Shown here one piece after another: positions 1 through 9,976 of a stretch of 64,000 nt of DNA. Where the stretch lies: contig NC_018178.1 in NCBI RefSeq assembly GCF_000279145.1, positions 2,021,001-2,085,000 of the forward strand, read 5' to 3'. The notes below the pieces were generated by a model, which saw only the letters and a list, made by a program, of their open reading frames with translations, made no database searches and was not told where the DNA came from. Position 1 is the first letter of the stretch; every line of letters starts with the position of its first letter. This DNA comes from Melioribacter roseus P3M-2. GTDB lineage: Bacteria; Bacteroidota; Ignavibacteria; Ignavibacteriales; Melioribacteraceae. The position numbers and the translations under genes are program-made.

Positions 1-1
1 G

Positions 2-1237
2 AAAGAAAAGACTTTTGTGCGCCTTCATAAGGGACAAGAAATTTTAGTCCAGATTTTGAAAGAACCGGTAAAAGACAAAGGCGTGAGAGTTACGTCGTCT
101 ATTTCCATCCCGGGCAGATTTTGCGTTCTGCTTCCGATGGACGATAAAATCGGAGTTTCCAAAAAAATTACGGATATTAGGGAAAGAAAACGTCTCAGAC
201 GAATTGCCCGAGGTATTCTTCCCGACAACTGCGGACTTATAATAAGAACTGCGGCAAAAGACCAAGACGAGGAAGCTCTTTCGGCAGACTTGAAATATCT
301 GGTCAAAATATGGAAGGATATCGAAGAAGAAGCCAAGAAGCAAAGCCCGCCCGCGCTTCTATATAAAGATTTAAGCACTACCATCAGCGTTATCCGCGAT
401 CTTTTTACTGCGGATGTGTCAAAAGTATTTGTCGATTCCAAAAAGCTCTGGAAAGAAATTAGGAATTATGTCCAGTTTGTGCAGCCTTCGTTGCTTGACA
501 GGATAGAGCTTTATAAAGGCGAAGAACCGATATTCTCCACATTTAAAATCGACGAACAAATTAAAATACTGATGGGCAGGCGAATCCCTCTGCCGAGCGG
601 CGGGCATATTGTTATCGAACATACCGAAGCGATGACTGTTATCGACGTTAACAGCGGCAGATACGCAGCCAAAAAAGAACAGGAACTGAATTCCCTTAAA
701 ACAGACCTCGAAGCCGCCAGAGAAATTGTGCGCCAGCTCAGATTGCGCGATATCGGCGGACTTATTGTCGTCGATTTTATCGACCTTGAAGACGAAAAAA
801 ACAGAAAGAAAATTTACGACGAGCTTAAGAAGGAATTTCGTAAAGACCGAGCCAAAACGGCTCTGTTGCCGATGACCGAATTCGGTTTGATGCAAATTAC
901 GCGCCAGCGCGTGCGCGAAAATATTGTCCAGTCGATGACCGAACCGTGTCCGTATTGTAACGGCACCGGTTTATTGACAAAAACATCGAGCGTAATTCAC
1001 GAAATCGAAAAATGGCTGCAGCGATATCGTCTCGACGGGAAAAACAAATCCTTGATTCTGCAGGTACATCCGATTACGGCGGAGAAAATGCGGGAAGGCT
1101 TCATTTCACCTTTGACCAAAATTCAGTTGAAATATTTTATCAGACTTAAGATTAAAGAAGACGAAAAGATGAATCCTCAGATGTTCAAAATTTATTCCAA
1201 AAAAACCGGTGAGGATTTAACCGAAGAATTTGCTTAA
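2..1237 (+). CDS. rng: Ribonuclease G/E (5' end outside window)
   Basis: An RNase E/G-family endoribonuclease that processes rRNA precursors and mRNA in the cytoplasm. The frame is open back to base 2, so the N-terminal S1 region starts before the window. The GTG at 17 is in frame but has no ribosome-binding site and lies inside conserved sequence, so I do not take it as the start. Counting from that GTG, the catalytic aspartates are seen in VIDVNSG (about residue 210) and VVDFID (about 253). The zinc-link motif CPYCNG is at about 311-316, followed by a short C-terminal tail. There is no long RNase E degradosome tail, so this is an RNase G-sized enzyme. Family assignment is firm; G versus E naming is by length only. 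Confidence 0.93.
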   Translation, partial: KEKTFVRLHKGQEILVQILKEPVKDKGVRVTSSISIPGRFCVLLPMDDKIGVSKKITDIRERKRLRRIARGILPDNCGLIIRTAAKDQDEEALSADLKYLVKIWKDIEEEAKKQSPPALLYKDLSTTISVIRDLFTADVSKVFVDSKKLWKEIRNYVQFVQPSLLDRIELYKGEEPIFSTFKIDEQIKILMGRRIPLPSGGHIVIEHTEAMTVIDVNSGRYAAKKEQELNSLKTDLEAAREIVRQLRLRDIGGLIVVDFIDLEDEKNRKKIYDELKKEFRKDRAKTALLPMTEFGLMQITRQRVRENIVQSMTEPCPYCNGTGLLTKTSSVIHEIEKWLQRYRLDGKNKSLILQVHPITAEKMREGFISPLTKIQLKYFIRLKIKEDEKMNPQMFKIYSKKTGEDLTEEFA

Positions 1238-1279
1238 TTTTACGTCAATAAAATTATTCATTAAATAGAAGAGGTGGCA

Positions 1280-1927
1280 ATGAAGTTCTTTATCGATTCT
1301 GCCAATATCGACCAAATAAAAGAAGCCGCTTCCTACGGCTTGCTAGACGGCGTTACTACTAATCCGTCGTTGGTGGCAAAAGAAGGAAGAGACTTCATCG
1401 AATTGCTCAATGAAATCGTTCAGATTGTAGACGGTCCCATCAGCGCCGAGGTGGTTTCTACCGATTATGAAGGAATACTTAAAGAAGCCCGCGAACTCGC
1501 AAAAATTCATAAAAATATTGTGGTTAAAATTCCGCTTATCAAAGAAGGAATCAAAGCCGTCAAAACTCTTTCTTCCGAAGGCATAAAAACAAACGTTACG
1601 CTCTGCTTTTCGCCTACTCAGGCTCTCCTGGCGGCAAAAGCCGGCGCTACTTATATTAGCCCTTTTGTCGGAAGACTCGACGACATTAGTCACGTAGGTA
1701 TGGATTTGATCGAACAGATAGTGCAGATCTACAGAAATTACGATTTCGAAACTCAGGTGCTCGTGGCGAGCATACGCCATCCTCTCCACGTGGTGGAAGC
1801 CGCTATGATGGGAGCCGACGTGGCTACTATTCCTTTCGACGTAATCGAAAAATTATTCAAACATCCTCTCACCGATATCGGTTTGGAAAAATTTTTAAGC
1901 GACTGGAAAAAACTCGAGAATAAATAA
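1280..1927 (+). CDS. Transaldolase, TalC/fructose-6-phosphate aldolase family
   Basis: A small class I aldolase of the TalC/FSA family, 215 residues, the usual size of this subfamily. It opens with [13 protein letters not shown], carries the Schiff-base lysine in VVKIPL (about residue 84), and has the TNVTLCFSP and YISPFVGR segments. The start is the ATG preceded by GAGGTGG. A GTG six bases upstream lies inside that ribosome-binding site and is rejected. In family members the reaction is either transaldolase (pentose phosphate pathway) or fructose-6-phosphate aldolase, and the sequence alone does not decide between them. It follows the RNase gene after a 42-bp gap and is separated from gcvT by 3 bp, so it is probably cotranscribed with gcvT. 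Confidence 0.9.
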   Translation: MKFFIDSANIDQIKEAASYGLLDGVTTNPSLVAKEGRDFIELLNEIVQIVDGPISAEVVSTDYEGILKEARELAKIHKNIVVKIPLIKEGIKAVKTLSSEGIKTNVTLCFSPTQALLAAKAGATYISPFVGRLDDISHVGMDLIEQIVQIYRNYDFETQVLVASIRHPLHVVEAAMMGADVATIPFDVIEKLFKHPLTDIGLEKFLSDWKKLENK

Positions 1928-1930
1928 CTT

Positions 1931-3013
1931 ATGAAAACCACAAAATTCTATTCCGTTCATCAAAAGCTGAACGCTAAAATCGTCGACTTTGCGGGCTTTA
2001 AAATGCCAATTCAATATACTTCTATTATTGAAGAGCATAAAGCCGTTAGGAGCAGCGTTGGTGTTTTTGACGTATCGCACATGGGGGAGATTATAATTAA
2101 GGGCGAGAAGGCTCTTGATTTCGTTCAGTATGTTACTACAAACGACGCTTCTGTTCTTACCGACGGACGCGTTCAATATTCGCTGTTGTGTTACGAAGAC
2201 GGCGGTATTGTGGACGACCTGCTTGTTTACCGTATTAATCAAAACGAATTTATCTTTGTAGTGAATGCGGCAAATAAAGATAAAGATTACGATTGGCTTT
2301 TGAAGAACAATAAATTCGATGTCGAAATTAAGGACGAGAGCGACGAATACTCTCTTCTGGCGGTTCAGGGACCAAATTCAAAAGCGGTTCTTCAAAAAAT
2401 TTGCGACCGCGAACTAAACCTCGAATATTATCACTTTTTCTACGCCAAAATTGCCGGAAACGACGCCTTGATTTCGAGGACCGGCTATACGGGCGAATTG
2501 GGGTATGAAATCTATTTCAAGGGCGACGAAGACACGGCTATCAAAATATGGAACTCGATTTTCGAAGCCGGAAAAGAATTCGATATTAAACCGGTTGGAC
2601 TCGGCGCTAGAGACACTCTCCGTCTCGAAATGGGGTATTGTCTTTATGGCAACGATATCGACAAATCCACAAATCCGCTGGAAGCAAGCCTCGGCTGGGT
2701 GGTCAAATTAAAGAAGAACAATTTTATCGGAAAAGAAGCGCTTCTTCGAATAAAAGAAGATGGTTTGAAAAGGAAATTGGCTCCGATGGTATCTCATGAA
2801 AAAGCTTTCCCGCGTCACGGTCACGAAGTTACAGCCGACGGAAATATCATCGGTAAAATAACAAGCGGCACAGTGAGTCCGATTATTGAAAAAGCTATTG
2901 CGCTCGGATATATCGACATAAACTATGCCTCCGAAGGAACGCAGGTCAATTTTTTGATCAGAGGTAAGGAAATACCGGCTACGGTAACTAAACTGCCATT
3001 TATAAAGAACTGA
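1931..3013 (+). CDS. gcvT: Aminomethyltransferase, glycine cleavage T protein
   Basis: The T protein of the glycine cleavage system. It transfers the methylene group from the lipoyl-bound aminomethyl of H protein to tetrahydrofolate, releasing ammonia. At 360 residues it is full length. It shows the N-terminal GcvT folate-binding segments (DFAGFKMPIQY, FDVSHMGEI, TTNDA, YSLLC), a central RTGYTGELGYEIY motif, GLGARDTLRLEMGY, and the C-terminal domain ending in GYI. The other glycine cleavage genes (gcvH, gcvP) are not in this window, so the operon is split. It is followed after 1 bp by the ComB-like gene. Confidence 0.95.
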   Translation: MKTTKFYSVHQKLNAKIVDFAGFKMPIQYTSIIEEHKAVRSSVGVFDVSHMGEIIIKGEKALDFVQYVTTNDASVLTDGRVQYSLLCYEDGGIVDDLLVYRINQNEFIFVVNAANKDKDYDWLLKNNKFDVEIKDESDEYSLLAVQGPNSKAVLQKICDRELNLEYYHFFYAKIAGNDALISRTGYTGELGYEIYFKGDEDTAIKIWNSIFEAGKEFDIKPVGLGARDTLRLEMGYCLYGNDIDKSTNPLEASLGWVVKLKKNNFIGKEALLRIKEDGLKRKLAPMVSHEKAFPRHGHEVTADGNIIGKITSGTVSPIIEKAIALGYIDINYASEGTQVNFLIRGKEIPATVTKLPFIKN

Positions 3014-3014
3014 A

Positions 3015-3734
3015 ATGAAAATCAACGTACTCTTCTCGAACATATTTTTGGACGAACTCTATTTTACCGGAAAAACTGTAGTGGTAATCGATGTGCTGCG
3101 GGCTACGACGGTAATTACTACCGCGTTGGCAAACGGGGCGCGGGAAGTTATTCCCGTGAGCACACTCGACTTTGCGATGAAAATTTCGGGCGACGCTTTT
3201 CGAAGTCAAACTCTCCTTTGCGGCGAAAGAAATACTAAAATGGTGGAAGGCTTTAACCTCGGAAATTCCCCGCTTGAATACCGCCCCGAAGTTGTGGCTG
3301 GCAAGTCGATCATTTTTTACACTACGAACGGAAGCAAAAGTATTGTCAAGGCTAAATTCAGCAAAAACCTGTTTGCCTGCTCCTTCAATAATCTGCCTGC
3401 AATTGCAAATCATATGACTCTGCTCAATGAGGATTTCGAAATTGTGTGCGCAGGCACAAACGGTATGTTCAATCTGGAAGACGCAGTCTGCGCCGGTATT
3501 TTAATAAGTGAAATAAGAAAATTGACGGATAATGTGCAACTCTCGGATTCCGCTAATGCAAGCGTGATTCTTAGCACTAACAATACTAAAAATCTTTTCA
3601 ACTTTCTCAGCGCAACGGAACACGGCAAGATGTTGATAGAGAACGGTTTCGAAGACGATATTCTGGAATGCGCAAAAATCGGAACCACGGATGTCATTCC
3701 GTATTATGTATCGGGAACGATGAAGAGACTTTGA
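3015..3734 (+). CDS. ComB-like 2-phosphosulfolactate phosphatase family protein
   Basis: A member of the ComB family, 239 residues. In archaeal methanogens ComB removes phosphate from 2-phosphosulfolactate during coenzyme M synthesis; bacterial homologues are widespread and mostly uncharacterised. Visible family segments are VVVIDVLRATTVI at the N-terminus, the LCGERN loop (about residue 73), a GNSPLEY segment, YTTNGS, and CAGTNG. No other coenzyme M genes are nearby, since the neighbours are gcvT and ftsK. The true substrate may therefore be a different phosphoester. Its spacing (1 bp after gcvT) suggests cotranscription with the upstream genes. Confidence 0.8.
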   Translation: MKINVLFSNIFLDELYFTGKTVVVIDVLRATTVITTALANGAREVIPVSTLDFAMKISGDAFRSQTLLCGERNTKMVEGFNLGNSPLEYRPEVVAGKSIIFYTTNGSKSIVKAKFSKNLFACSFNNLPAIANHMTLLNEDFEIVCAGTNGMFNLEDAVCAGILISEIRKLTDNVQLSDSANASVILSTNNTKNLFNFLSATEHGKMLIENGFEDDILECAKIGTTDVIPYYVSGTMKRL

Positions 3735-3759
3735 AAAACTTTGATAAGTAAATTGAAAG

Positions 3760-6228
3760 ATGAGTAAAAAGAAATCAAAGAAAAACAGTAACTCCGAGAG
3801 AGAGTATTTTATTATTACTCCCAGAAAAAAGAAAAAACTTCTGGGTTTATTCCTAATCGTATTTTCGCTTTTTTTGTTCTTGAGCATTTTATCGTACTCT
3901 CGCGCGGACGAAGCCGCTTTTTCTTACACGATCAAAGACCTGCTCGAATTGTTTAGTCCCAGTGCCGAGTTGAGCAAGAATATTTCAAATGCGCATAATT
4001 GGTTGGGAATTATTGGCGCTTATCTGGCTTATTTCTTCATCCATTCCACAATCGGCTATTTCTCTCTGGTTTTTCCTGTCGTCATTTTCTTATGGGGCTA
4101 TACAGTACTGAAAGCCGCCGATTTTAAGCTCTCTATCTACATTACGAACTTTCTAATTGCTACGGGATTAATTCTGGCGGCTTTTTTCGGGGTATTGCAG
4201 ACCGCGCCCGAAATCGGGTTGTTCCCGGACGTTTACGAATTATCGGGCAACATCGGAAAATTCTTCGGAACGGTTTTGAGCAGGTTATTGGGCGGGCTCG
4301 GGAGTATCATATTCTTGTTTGCGCTGCTGGTAGCCACGCTTATTATTTCATTCGACATTAAGCTTAGCGTATTGTACTATAAACTGATACAGTATTTCGA
4401 AAATTCGTCGTCCGGAAAGAAAGACGAAGTGGAAGTTAAAATAAAAAAAGAAACCGGGGCGGAAGAAATTGGTAGTAAAAAGAAAGAAAAAGAAAGTCCT
4501 TTAAAAACGTTGTTGCGCAAAAAAGATAAAGCGGTTGAAGAGCAGGAATTGGAAACCGAAGAGAGAGCGCCAGAGACTCGCATTAAAATTTTGAAAAAAG
4601 AAGAAACGCCCGCAGTAAAAACTGTCGAAGAAATATACGACCAGGTTGAAAAGAAAAAATCGAAAGAAAATAAAGAAGAGGAAATCGAAGAACGGGTCGA
4701 TTTCACTAAAGAAGCCGATTTGCCCGATCAATGGGAAGAAAAAATTAATTATAAACCGCCTACGCTCGATTTACTGCAGGCTCCCGAAGAAGAAGAAATT
4801 AAAGTTCACGAAAGCGAGCTAAAAAGGAACGCCCAGCTGCTGAAAGATAAACTTGCCCTTTTTGATATTCAAATTGAGGATATTACGGTAACGCCGGGTC
4901 CCGTAGTCACTCTTTATGAAATCGTTCCGGCTCCGGGCGTTAAGATTAGCAGAATAGTCAGTCTCGAACACGACATAGCTCTGGCGCTGGCTGCAAGGGG
5001 AATTCGTATTATTGCGCCTATCCCCGGAAAAAGCGCCATCGGCGTAGAGATACCGAATGCTGAAGCCTCGATAGTACGAGCTTATTCAGTTCTCAGCAAA
5101 CTGAAAGGCGCCAAAGCGGAATTGCCGTTAGCGTTGGGTAAAACAATTTCAGGCGACGTCTATATCTCAGACCTGGCGACAATGCCCCATCTGCTCATTG
5201 CAGGCTCTACTGGCTCGGGTAAGAGCGTCGGCATAAATATGATAATCAACAGTCTCCTCTATTCGAAACATCCTTCGGACATTAAATTTGTAATAATCGA
5301 CCCGAAAAAAATCGAACTCTCGTTCTACAAAAAATTATCAAAGCATTTTCTTGCCGTATCGCCGGATCTCAATGAGGAAATTATTACCAATCCCTCCAAT
5401 GCATTGCTCGCTTTGAAAGCCGTTGAATTCGAAATGGAAAAAAGATACGACAAACTTGCCAAAGCCGGCGTGAGAAACATAATGGATTACAATAAAAAAG
5501 TTTTGAATCCCAGAACTAAGCCCAAAGATACGGATGAAATGAAACATCATAAGTTGCCGTACATAATCGTTATAATCGACGAATTGGCGGATCTTATGAT
5601 AACCTCGGGCAAAGAAGTTGAAGAGCCGATAGCTCGTCTGGCGCAGCTGGCTAGGGCGGTCGGCATTCATCTTATACTCGCCACGCAAAGACCTTCGGTT
5701 AATGTGATTACCGGCGTTATTAAAGCCAATTTCAGTTCGCGTATCGCATATCAGGTAGCTTCCAAAATCGATTCGCGCACTATTTTGGATATGAACGGCG
5801 CAGAACAGTTATTAGGAAGGGGAGATATGCTCTTTTTGCCGACGGGAATGCCGAAACCCATTAGAATTCAAAATGCGTTTATATCTACCGAAGAGGTTGA
5901 AAAAGTAGTAAATCATATCTATATCCAGGAAGGTTATTCGAAGAGATATTTCCTGCCGTCGCTGCAGGAAAAACAAAAGTCGGAAATGTACGATATGCTT
6001 TCAGACCTCGATCCGATGTTCGAAGAAGCCGCGCGCGTTGTGGTGCGTCATCAGCAAGGCTCGGTTTCTTTATTACAAAGACGATTGAAACTCGGTTATT
6101 CGCGGGCCGCCAGAATAATCGACCAGTTGGAACAGGTGGGAATTGTAGGACCCTCCGAGGGGAGTAAAGCCAGGGAAGTGATTGTCGAAAACGAAGAACA
6201 ACTCGAAACTATTCTGAGGTCGCTCTGA
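3760..6228 (+). CDS. ftsK: DNA translocase FtsK/SpoIIIE
   Basis: A septum-anchored, ATP-driven double-stranded DNA pump for chromosome segregation and dimer resolution, 822 residues. Four hydrophobic segments occupy about residues 25-200, after a very basic N-terminus. A charged Lys/Glu-rich linker follows (about 215-340). The motor has the Walker A motif GSTGSGKS near 482-490 and the Walker B segment VIIDELADLM near 605-612. A C-terminal winged-helix gamma domain (about 750-815, LLQRRLKLGYSRAARIIDQLE) reads chromosome polarity sequences in relatives. A Xer recombinase, the usual partner, lies about 16 kb downstream. The final codon overlaps the lolA-like start, which indicates translational coupling. 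Confidence 0.96.
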   Translation: MSKKKSKKNSNSEREYFIITPRKKKKLLGLFLIVFSLFLFLSILSYSRADEAAFSYTIKDLLELFSPSAELSKNISNAHNWLGIIGAYLAYFFIHSTIGYFSLVFPVVIFLWGYTVLKAADFKLSIYITNFLIATGLILAAFFGVLQTAPEIGLFPDVYELSGNIGKFFGTVLSRLLGGLGSIIFLFALLVATLIISFDIKLSVLYYKLIQYFENSSSGKKDEVEVKIKKETGAEEIGSKKKEKESPLKTLLRKKDKAVEEQELETEERAPETRIKILKKEETPAVKTVEEIYDQVEKKKSKENKEEEIEERVDFTKEADLPDQWEEKINYKPPTLDLLQAPEEEEIKVHESELKRNAQLLKDKLALFDIQIEDITVTPGPVVTLYEIVPAPGVKISRIVSLEHDIALALAARGIRIIAPIPGKSAIGVEIPNAEASIVRAYSVLSKLKGAKAELPLALGKTISGDVYISDLATMPHLLIAGSTGSGKSVGINMIINSLLYSKHPSDIKFVIIDPKKIELSFYKKLSKHFLAVSPDLNEEIITNPSNALLALKAVEFEMEKRYDKLAKAGVRNIMDYNKKVLNPRTKPKDTDEMKHHKLPYIIVIIDELADLMITSGKEVEEPIARLAQLARAVGIHLILATQRPSVNVITGVIKANFSSRIAYQVASKIDSRTILDMNGAEQLLGRGDMLFLPTGMPKPIRIQNAFISTEEVEKVVNHIYIQEGYSKRYFLPSLQEKQKSEMYDMLSDLDPMFEEAARVVVRHQQGSVSLLQRRLKLGYSRAARIIDQLEQVGIVGPSEGSKAREVIVENEEQLETILRSL

Positions 6229-6803
6229 TGCTGCGTTTTGTCATACTGATTATCCTTGTTGCTCAATCCGTTCAAACCGACGACGTCTTGAAAAAATTGC
6301 AGGATCGGTTTAATTCGATCGACAACTTCACAGCCGACTTTAAATTTACTTCGCCGGCTGCTAATATTAACGGAAAATTTGTTTACAAAAGGCGCAATAA
6401 ATTTGTTATCGAATCCGAGGCAAGGAAAATCGTATCCGATTCAAAAAGCGTTTGGAATTACGATATTAACGGCAAAAGAGTGATGATCAGCGACATTGGC
6501 GACGAACCTTCTTCGTTTTCGATTGAAAGATACTTGTTCGACTTACCTCAAAAATGCAATGTGAGAAATTACAAAGACAAGAAGGGAAAAATTTATCTGG
6601 AGTTGCAACCGAAAAGCGAGGAGGATTTTAAAAAAATTATAATTGAAACTTCAGACGACCTATTCAGAAAAATTGAAATAACCGATTTCAACGGTGAGAA
6701 ACATATTATCGAGTTAAATAATATAAAGACCGACGTAAAATTAAAAGAAGAAATCTTTACATTTGTTCCTCCAAAAGGGATACGGATTATTGATCTTCGA
6801 TAA
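6228..6803 (+). CDS. LolA-like outer-membrane lipoprotein carrier
   Basis: A 191-residue secreted protein with a short hydrophobic N-terminus (about residues 1-16). It is a LolA-type periplasmic carrier that shuttles lipoproteins from the inner to the outer membrane in related bacteria. The fold signature is a beta-rich pattern: FNSIDNFTADFKF near the N-terminus, GKFVYKRRNKF, the KSVWNYD segment and FTFVPPKG near the end. Its position directly after ftsK, with an ATG sharing bases with the ftsK stop (TGATG), matches the ftsK-lolA order of many Gram-negative genomes. The assignment is by fold and context; sequence conservation in this family is low. Confidence 0.82.
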   Translation: MLRFVILIILVAQSVQTDDVLKKLQDRFNSIDNFTADFKFTSPAANINGKFVYKRRNKFVIESEARKIVSDSKSVWNYDINGKRVMISDIGDEPSSFSIERYLFDLPQKCNVRNYKDKKGKIYLELQPKSEEDFKKIIIETSDDLFRKIEITDFNGEKHIIELNNIKTDVKLKEEIFTFVPPKGIRIIDLR

Positions 6804-7854
6804 AAAAAATAGAAAATTCAGCGGTTATGTTATCTCCGCCGTCTTAACGGTAGCCTTTCTTTATTTGGCATTCAGGGGCATCGACCTTCGTAAAGCCTTC
6901 GGTTTAATTGCGGCTACTTCGTATTCATGGCTTGCAATTTATATCCTGATCTTTTTACTGTCTCATTACGTACGCGCATGGCGATGGAAAATAATGATTG
7001 AGCCGGTTAAGAGGGACGCATCTTCTTTGAATGTTTTCGGCGCGGTAATGGTAGGCTACGGGGTTAATTGCGTATTGCCCCGATTAGGCGAACTCTACAG
7101 AGGACTCTTCCTTGGTAAGTGGGAAAAAATATCGCGGAGTACAATGATCGGCTCGATTGTGGTGGAGAGAGTTATTGATATTGCCGCATTCGGAATTGCC
7201 ACTATTTTGAGCGTCTATTTTTATTCCGGAGATTTATACACAAAAATACCTTGGTTAAAACCCGCGCTCAGTATCGGATTGGTTTTTATTATTATCGCCG
7301 TGTTGCTTCTCTACGCTCTCGTGAAATATCAATCCCATTTATCCGATAGACTCTTCGGATTCCTTGCAAAAATTAGTCCGGATTTTACTAATAAAATAAA
7401 GGTAGGGTTCGAAACTTTTGTTGAAGGTTTTGCCACAATCAAGGGCAAAAAGAACGTTGCCGCAATAATCGGGTTGACGGTAGTAATGTTTTATCTATAT
7501 GCGCTCAATACATTAATCGGTTTTTATATGTTGGGTATGGAATCCTACGGAGCAATTGATTTTAAGATGGCGTGGGTGTTTATGGCAATCAGCGCATTCG
7601 GCACTTTGGTGCCCACTCCCGGCGGCACCGGCTCTTATCATATGATTTCCATCTTCGTATTGACACAGTTGTACAATTTTAATTACGAGTTAAGCGCCGC
7701 ATACGCCATACTTACGCATTTTATTCAATATGTGGTGTTTGTCGGCGGAACCGCTTTATTGATATTGATGATTAATAAGATAAGAGAGCATAAAGGGGAG
7801 CCAAAGGAAAATTTTATTTCTGTATTCAAAAGTACAAACAATGAAAAAATTTAA
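6790..7854 (+). CDS. Lysylphosphatidylglycerol synthase-like integral membrane protein (UPF0104)
   Basis: A polytopic inner-membrane protein of the LPG-synthase transmembrane (flippase-like) family, with about eight hydrophobic helices and no soluble catalytic domain. Typical segments are the arginine-rich YVRAWRWK near residue 60, NCVLPRLGELYRG (about 90), VVERVIDI, and PTPGGTGSYH (about 275). Members of unknown function are common in this form; the transmembrane part of MprF flips lysyl-phosphatidylglycerol. No ATG is available near the N-terminus. I place the start at a TTG within the end of lolA, but a TTG nine codons upstream (6763) is equally possible. The function is not established by sequence. 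Confidence 0.78.
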   Translation: MIFDKKNRKFSGYVISAVLTVAFLYLAFRGIDLRKAFGLIAATSYSWLAIYILIFLLSHYVRAWRWKIMIEPVKRDASSLNVFGAVMVGYGVNCVLPRLGELYRGLFLGKWEKISRSTMIGSIVVERVIDIAAFGIATILSVYFYSGDLYTKIPWLKPALSIGLVFIIIAVLLLYALVKYQSHLSDRLFGFLAKISPDFTNKIKVGFETFVEGFATIKGKKNVAAIIGLTVVMFYLYALNTLIGFYMLGMESYGAIDFKMAWVFMAISAFGTLVPTPGGTGSYHMISIFVLTQLYNFNYELSAAYAILTHFIQYVVFVGGTALLILMINKIREHKGEPKENFISVFKSTNNEKI

Positions 7855-8488
7855 TTTATTTATAATCCTTTTTATGGTCGCTGCGTCGACTGTTTATTCC
7901 CAGTGGGATTTAAGCGTTGCTATGGGAGTCGATTTCAAATCGGCGCCGAAGTACAGAGACTATGTAAATGCAGTATATGGTCCTTACGGCAAAAAATTAT
8001 CGACATTTTCGTCGGCGGGTAATTTCTCGATCGAGTTGGATTATGCCGGCTTTAAAGATTTTCAACCGGGAATCGAGTACAGTTTGTTGATCGATTCCTA
8101 TAACATTTCGTTACAGGGCGGGGCAAATGAATTATCTTATTTTATTCACCGTCCCTCGTTGTTGGGCTTTTATAAGATTGAAGGAGAAGGTTATAAATTC
8201 AAATTTGGCTTGGGCGCGGGATTAAGAATAGTCGAATTTACGGAAAAAATTATTACGGCAACAAGTTACCGCTCAAGCGGATTCGGTATCGTTCTTAAGG
8301 CCGAGGGTATTTCCAAAATAGACGGGAAACTTTTTGTGTCGGTCGGTTTCGATTTGAGATACGATTCTTTTGATGAACTGTACAACGAAGAACTCGACAA
8401 AAAAATTATCAACTATGCAACAGGCGAAGCCGTCGACCTGAATTCTGTTTCCGCGGGCATTAAGTTGGGTATTGTTTACACATTCTAA
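7841..8488 (+). CDS. Outer-membrane beta-barrel-like secreted protein
   Basis: Not recognised as a named family. It has a clear signal peptide (MKKFNLFIILFMVAASTVYS, probable cleavage before QWDLS). The remaining 195 residues alternate short polar and hydrophobic stretches with many Gly and aromatic residues, ending in an aromatic (VYTF), as expected for a small eight- to ten-stranded outer-membrane barrel. It overlaps the end of the preceding membrane-protein gene by 14 bp and is followed by uppP after 8 bp, so it is part of the same operon. A role as a structural or transport barrel is an inference only. Confidence 0.7.
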   Translation: MKKFNLFIILFMVAASTVYSQWDLSVAMGVDFKSAPKYRDYVNAVYGPYGKKLSTFSSAGNFSIELDYAGFKDFQPGIEYSLLIDSYNISLQGGANELSYFIHRPSLLGFYKIEGEGYKFKFGLGAGLRIVEFTEKIITATSYRSSGFGIVLKAEGISKIDGKLFVSVGFDLRYDSFDELYNEELDKKIINYATGEAVDLNSVSAGIKLGIVYTF

Positions 8489-8496
8489 AGGTTATT

Positions 8497-9363
8497 ATGA
8501 GCGTTATTGAATCGATTGTCCTTGGAGTAATCCAGGGCTTAACGGAATATTTGCCGGTTAGCAGTACGGGACATTTAACCGTGGCTGGCAAATTGATGAA
8601 CTTAATTTCAATGGACAATCCCGAACGCTGGACTGCGTTCATAGCCGTGATTCAACTCGGCACTTTGATGGCTGTGCTGGTCTATTTCTTCAATGATATA
8701 AAGCGGATAGCCGTCGATTTTACGAAAGAAAATGTCGTTTGTCCGTTAAAAAATAGATCTAAAATTAGTATTAAGACCCAGTCCCAAAATTCACTGATGG
8801 GGTGGTATCTGATTTTGGCTACGCTTCCGGTTGCAATTGTCGGTTTGTTGTTCAAGGATTTCATAGAAGGCGTTTTTACGAAGAATCTTTATGTCATAGC
8901 TTCCAGTCTGATTTTGCTTGCGCTTATACTTTTTATAGCCGATAAAACCGGTAAGTATAAAAGAAATATGAAAGATATAAAATGGTACGACGCGCTAATC
9001 ATCGGTCTGGCTCAAACAGTTGCATTGATACCCGGTTCTTCGCGTTCGGGCACCACAATTACAGCGGGTCTTTTTCTGGGATTGAAGAGGGAAACAGCCG
9101 CGCGGTTTTCTTTTTTGATGAGTATACCGGCGGTTCTTGCTAGCGGTCTTTATGAGTTATATTCCGCGCTCGAATACATCGACGCGCGCCAAATAATTAG
9201 CATGAGCGTAGCTACGATTACTTCGGCAATTGTAGGTTATCTCTCAATCGAATTTCTCCTTCGTTACCTTAAAAAAAATACTACGCTTTTGTTTGTCGTT
9301 TATCGTATATGTGCCGGACTAATAATATTTTTATTATTGCATTTGCAACTAATCGGCGGTTGA
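8497..9363 (+). CDS. uppP: Undecaprenyl-diphosphatase
   Basis: An integral membrane enzyme that dephosphorylates undecaprenyl pyrophosphate to recycle the lipid carrier for peptidoglycan and O-antigen synthesis. At 288 residues it is of normal size. The two signature motifs are present: [14 protein letters not shown] near residue 14, containing the catalytic glutamate region, and PGSSRSGTT near 180. Roughly eight hydrophobic helices are visible. A small insertion (about residues 80-100, rich in Lys/Ser) sits in a loop. It is separated by 1 bp from the next gene. Confidence 0.96.
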   Translation: MSVIESIVLGVIQGLTEYLPVSSTGHLTVAGKLMNLISMDNPERWTAFIAVIQLGTLMAVLVYFFNDIKRIAVDFTKENVVCPLKNRSKISIKTQSQNSLMGWYLILATLPVAIVGLLFKDFIEGVFTKNLYVIASSLILLALILFIADKTGKYKRNMKDIKWYDALIIGLAQTVALIPGSSRSGTTITAGLFLGLKRETAARFSFLMSIPAVLASGLYELYSALEYIDARQIISMSVATITSAIVGYLSIEFLLRYLKKNTTLLFVVYRICAGLIIFLLLHLQLIGG

Positions 9364-9364
9364 T

Positions 9365-9976
9365 ATGAAAATGAAATACTTCGTAATTCCGATATTGCTC
9401 GGAATGTTTGCGTTAGCCGCGTGCGGCTCTAATGAAAAAACGAATATTCACAAACCCGACAGAGCGGATTCTCTTATGACCCTTAATAACAACGAAAAAT
9501 TGTATGCGATACTCGATACCGATTTCGGAACAGTCGAAGTGGAACTGTTTCCACATGCCGCTCCCAAAACCGTTCGTAATTTTATAAAACTATCCGAAGA
9601 AGGTTATTACAACGGAGTGATTTTTCATCGCGTAATTGAAGGATTCATGATTCAAACGGGCGATTCGACCGGGACTGGGATGGGAGGCAGAAGCATATAC
9701 GGCGGCGCATTCGAAGATGAATTCTCCGCCGATTTGAGACACGATTCTCCCGGAACTGTTTCGATGGCAAACTCGGGCCCGAATACGAACAAAAGCCAAT
9801 TTTTTATAACCGTTGCGCCTACTCCGTGGCTCGACTTGAAACATACTGTGTTCGGAAAGGTCCGACAAGGCCAGGATGTGGTAGATAAAATCAGCCAGGC
9901 GCCGACGGATGAAAACGACAGACCCGTAATACCTGTATCGATTAAAAAAATTACCGTGGAAAAAAGAAAATATTAG
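9365..9976 (+). CDS. Lipoprotein peptidyl-prolyl cis-trans isomerase (cyclophilin type)
   Basis: A cyclophilin fold enzyme that catalyses proline isomerisation, here sent to the envelope. The signal sequence ends in the lipobox LAAC (Cys about residue 20), so it should be a lipid-anchored periplasmic protein. After a 25-residue linker the cyclophilin domain carries [14 protein letters not shown] (catalytic Arg in FHR), [24 protein letters not shown] and [10 protein letters not shown]. All core active-site positions look intact. It lies 1 bp after uppP and ends flush with the next start. Confidence 0.94.
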   Translation: MKMKYFVIPILLGMFALAACGSNEKTNIHKPDRADSLMTLNNNEKLYAILDTDFGTVEVELFPHAAPKTVRNFIKLSEEGYYNGVIFHRVIEGFMIQTGDSTGTGMGGRSIYGGAFEDEFSADLRHDSPGTVSMANSGPNTNKSQFFITVAPTPWLDLKHTVFGKVRQGQDVVDKISQAPTDENDRPVIPVSIKKITVEKRKY

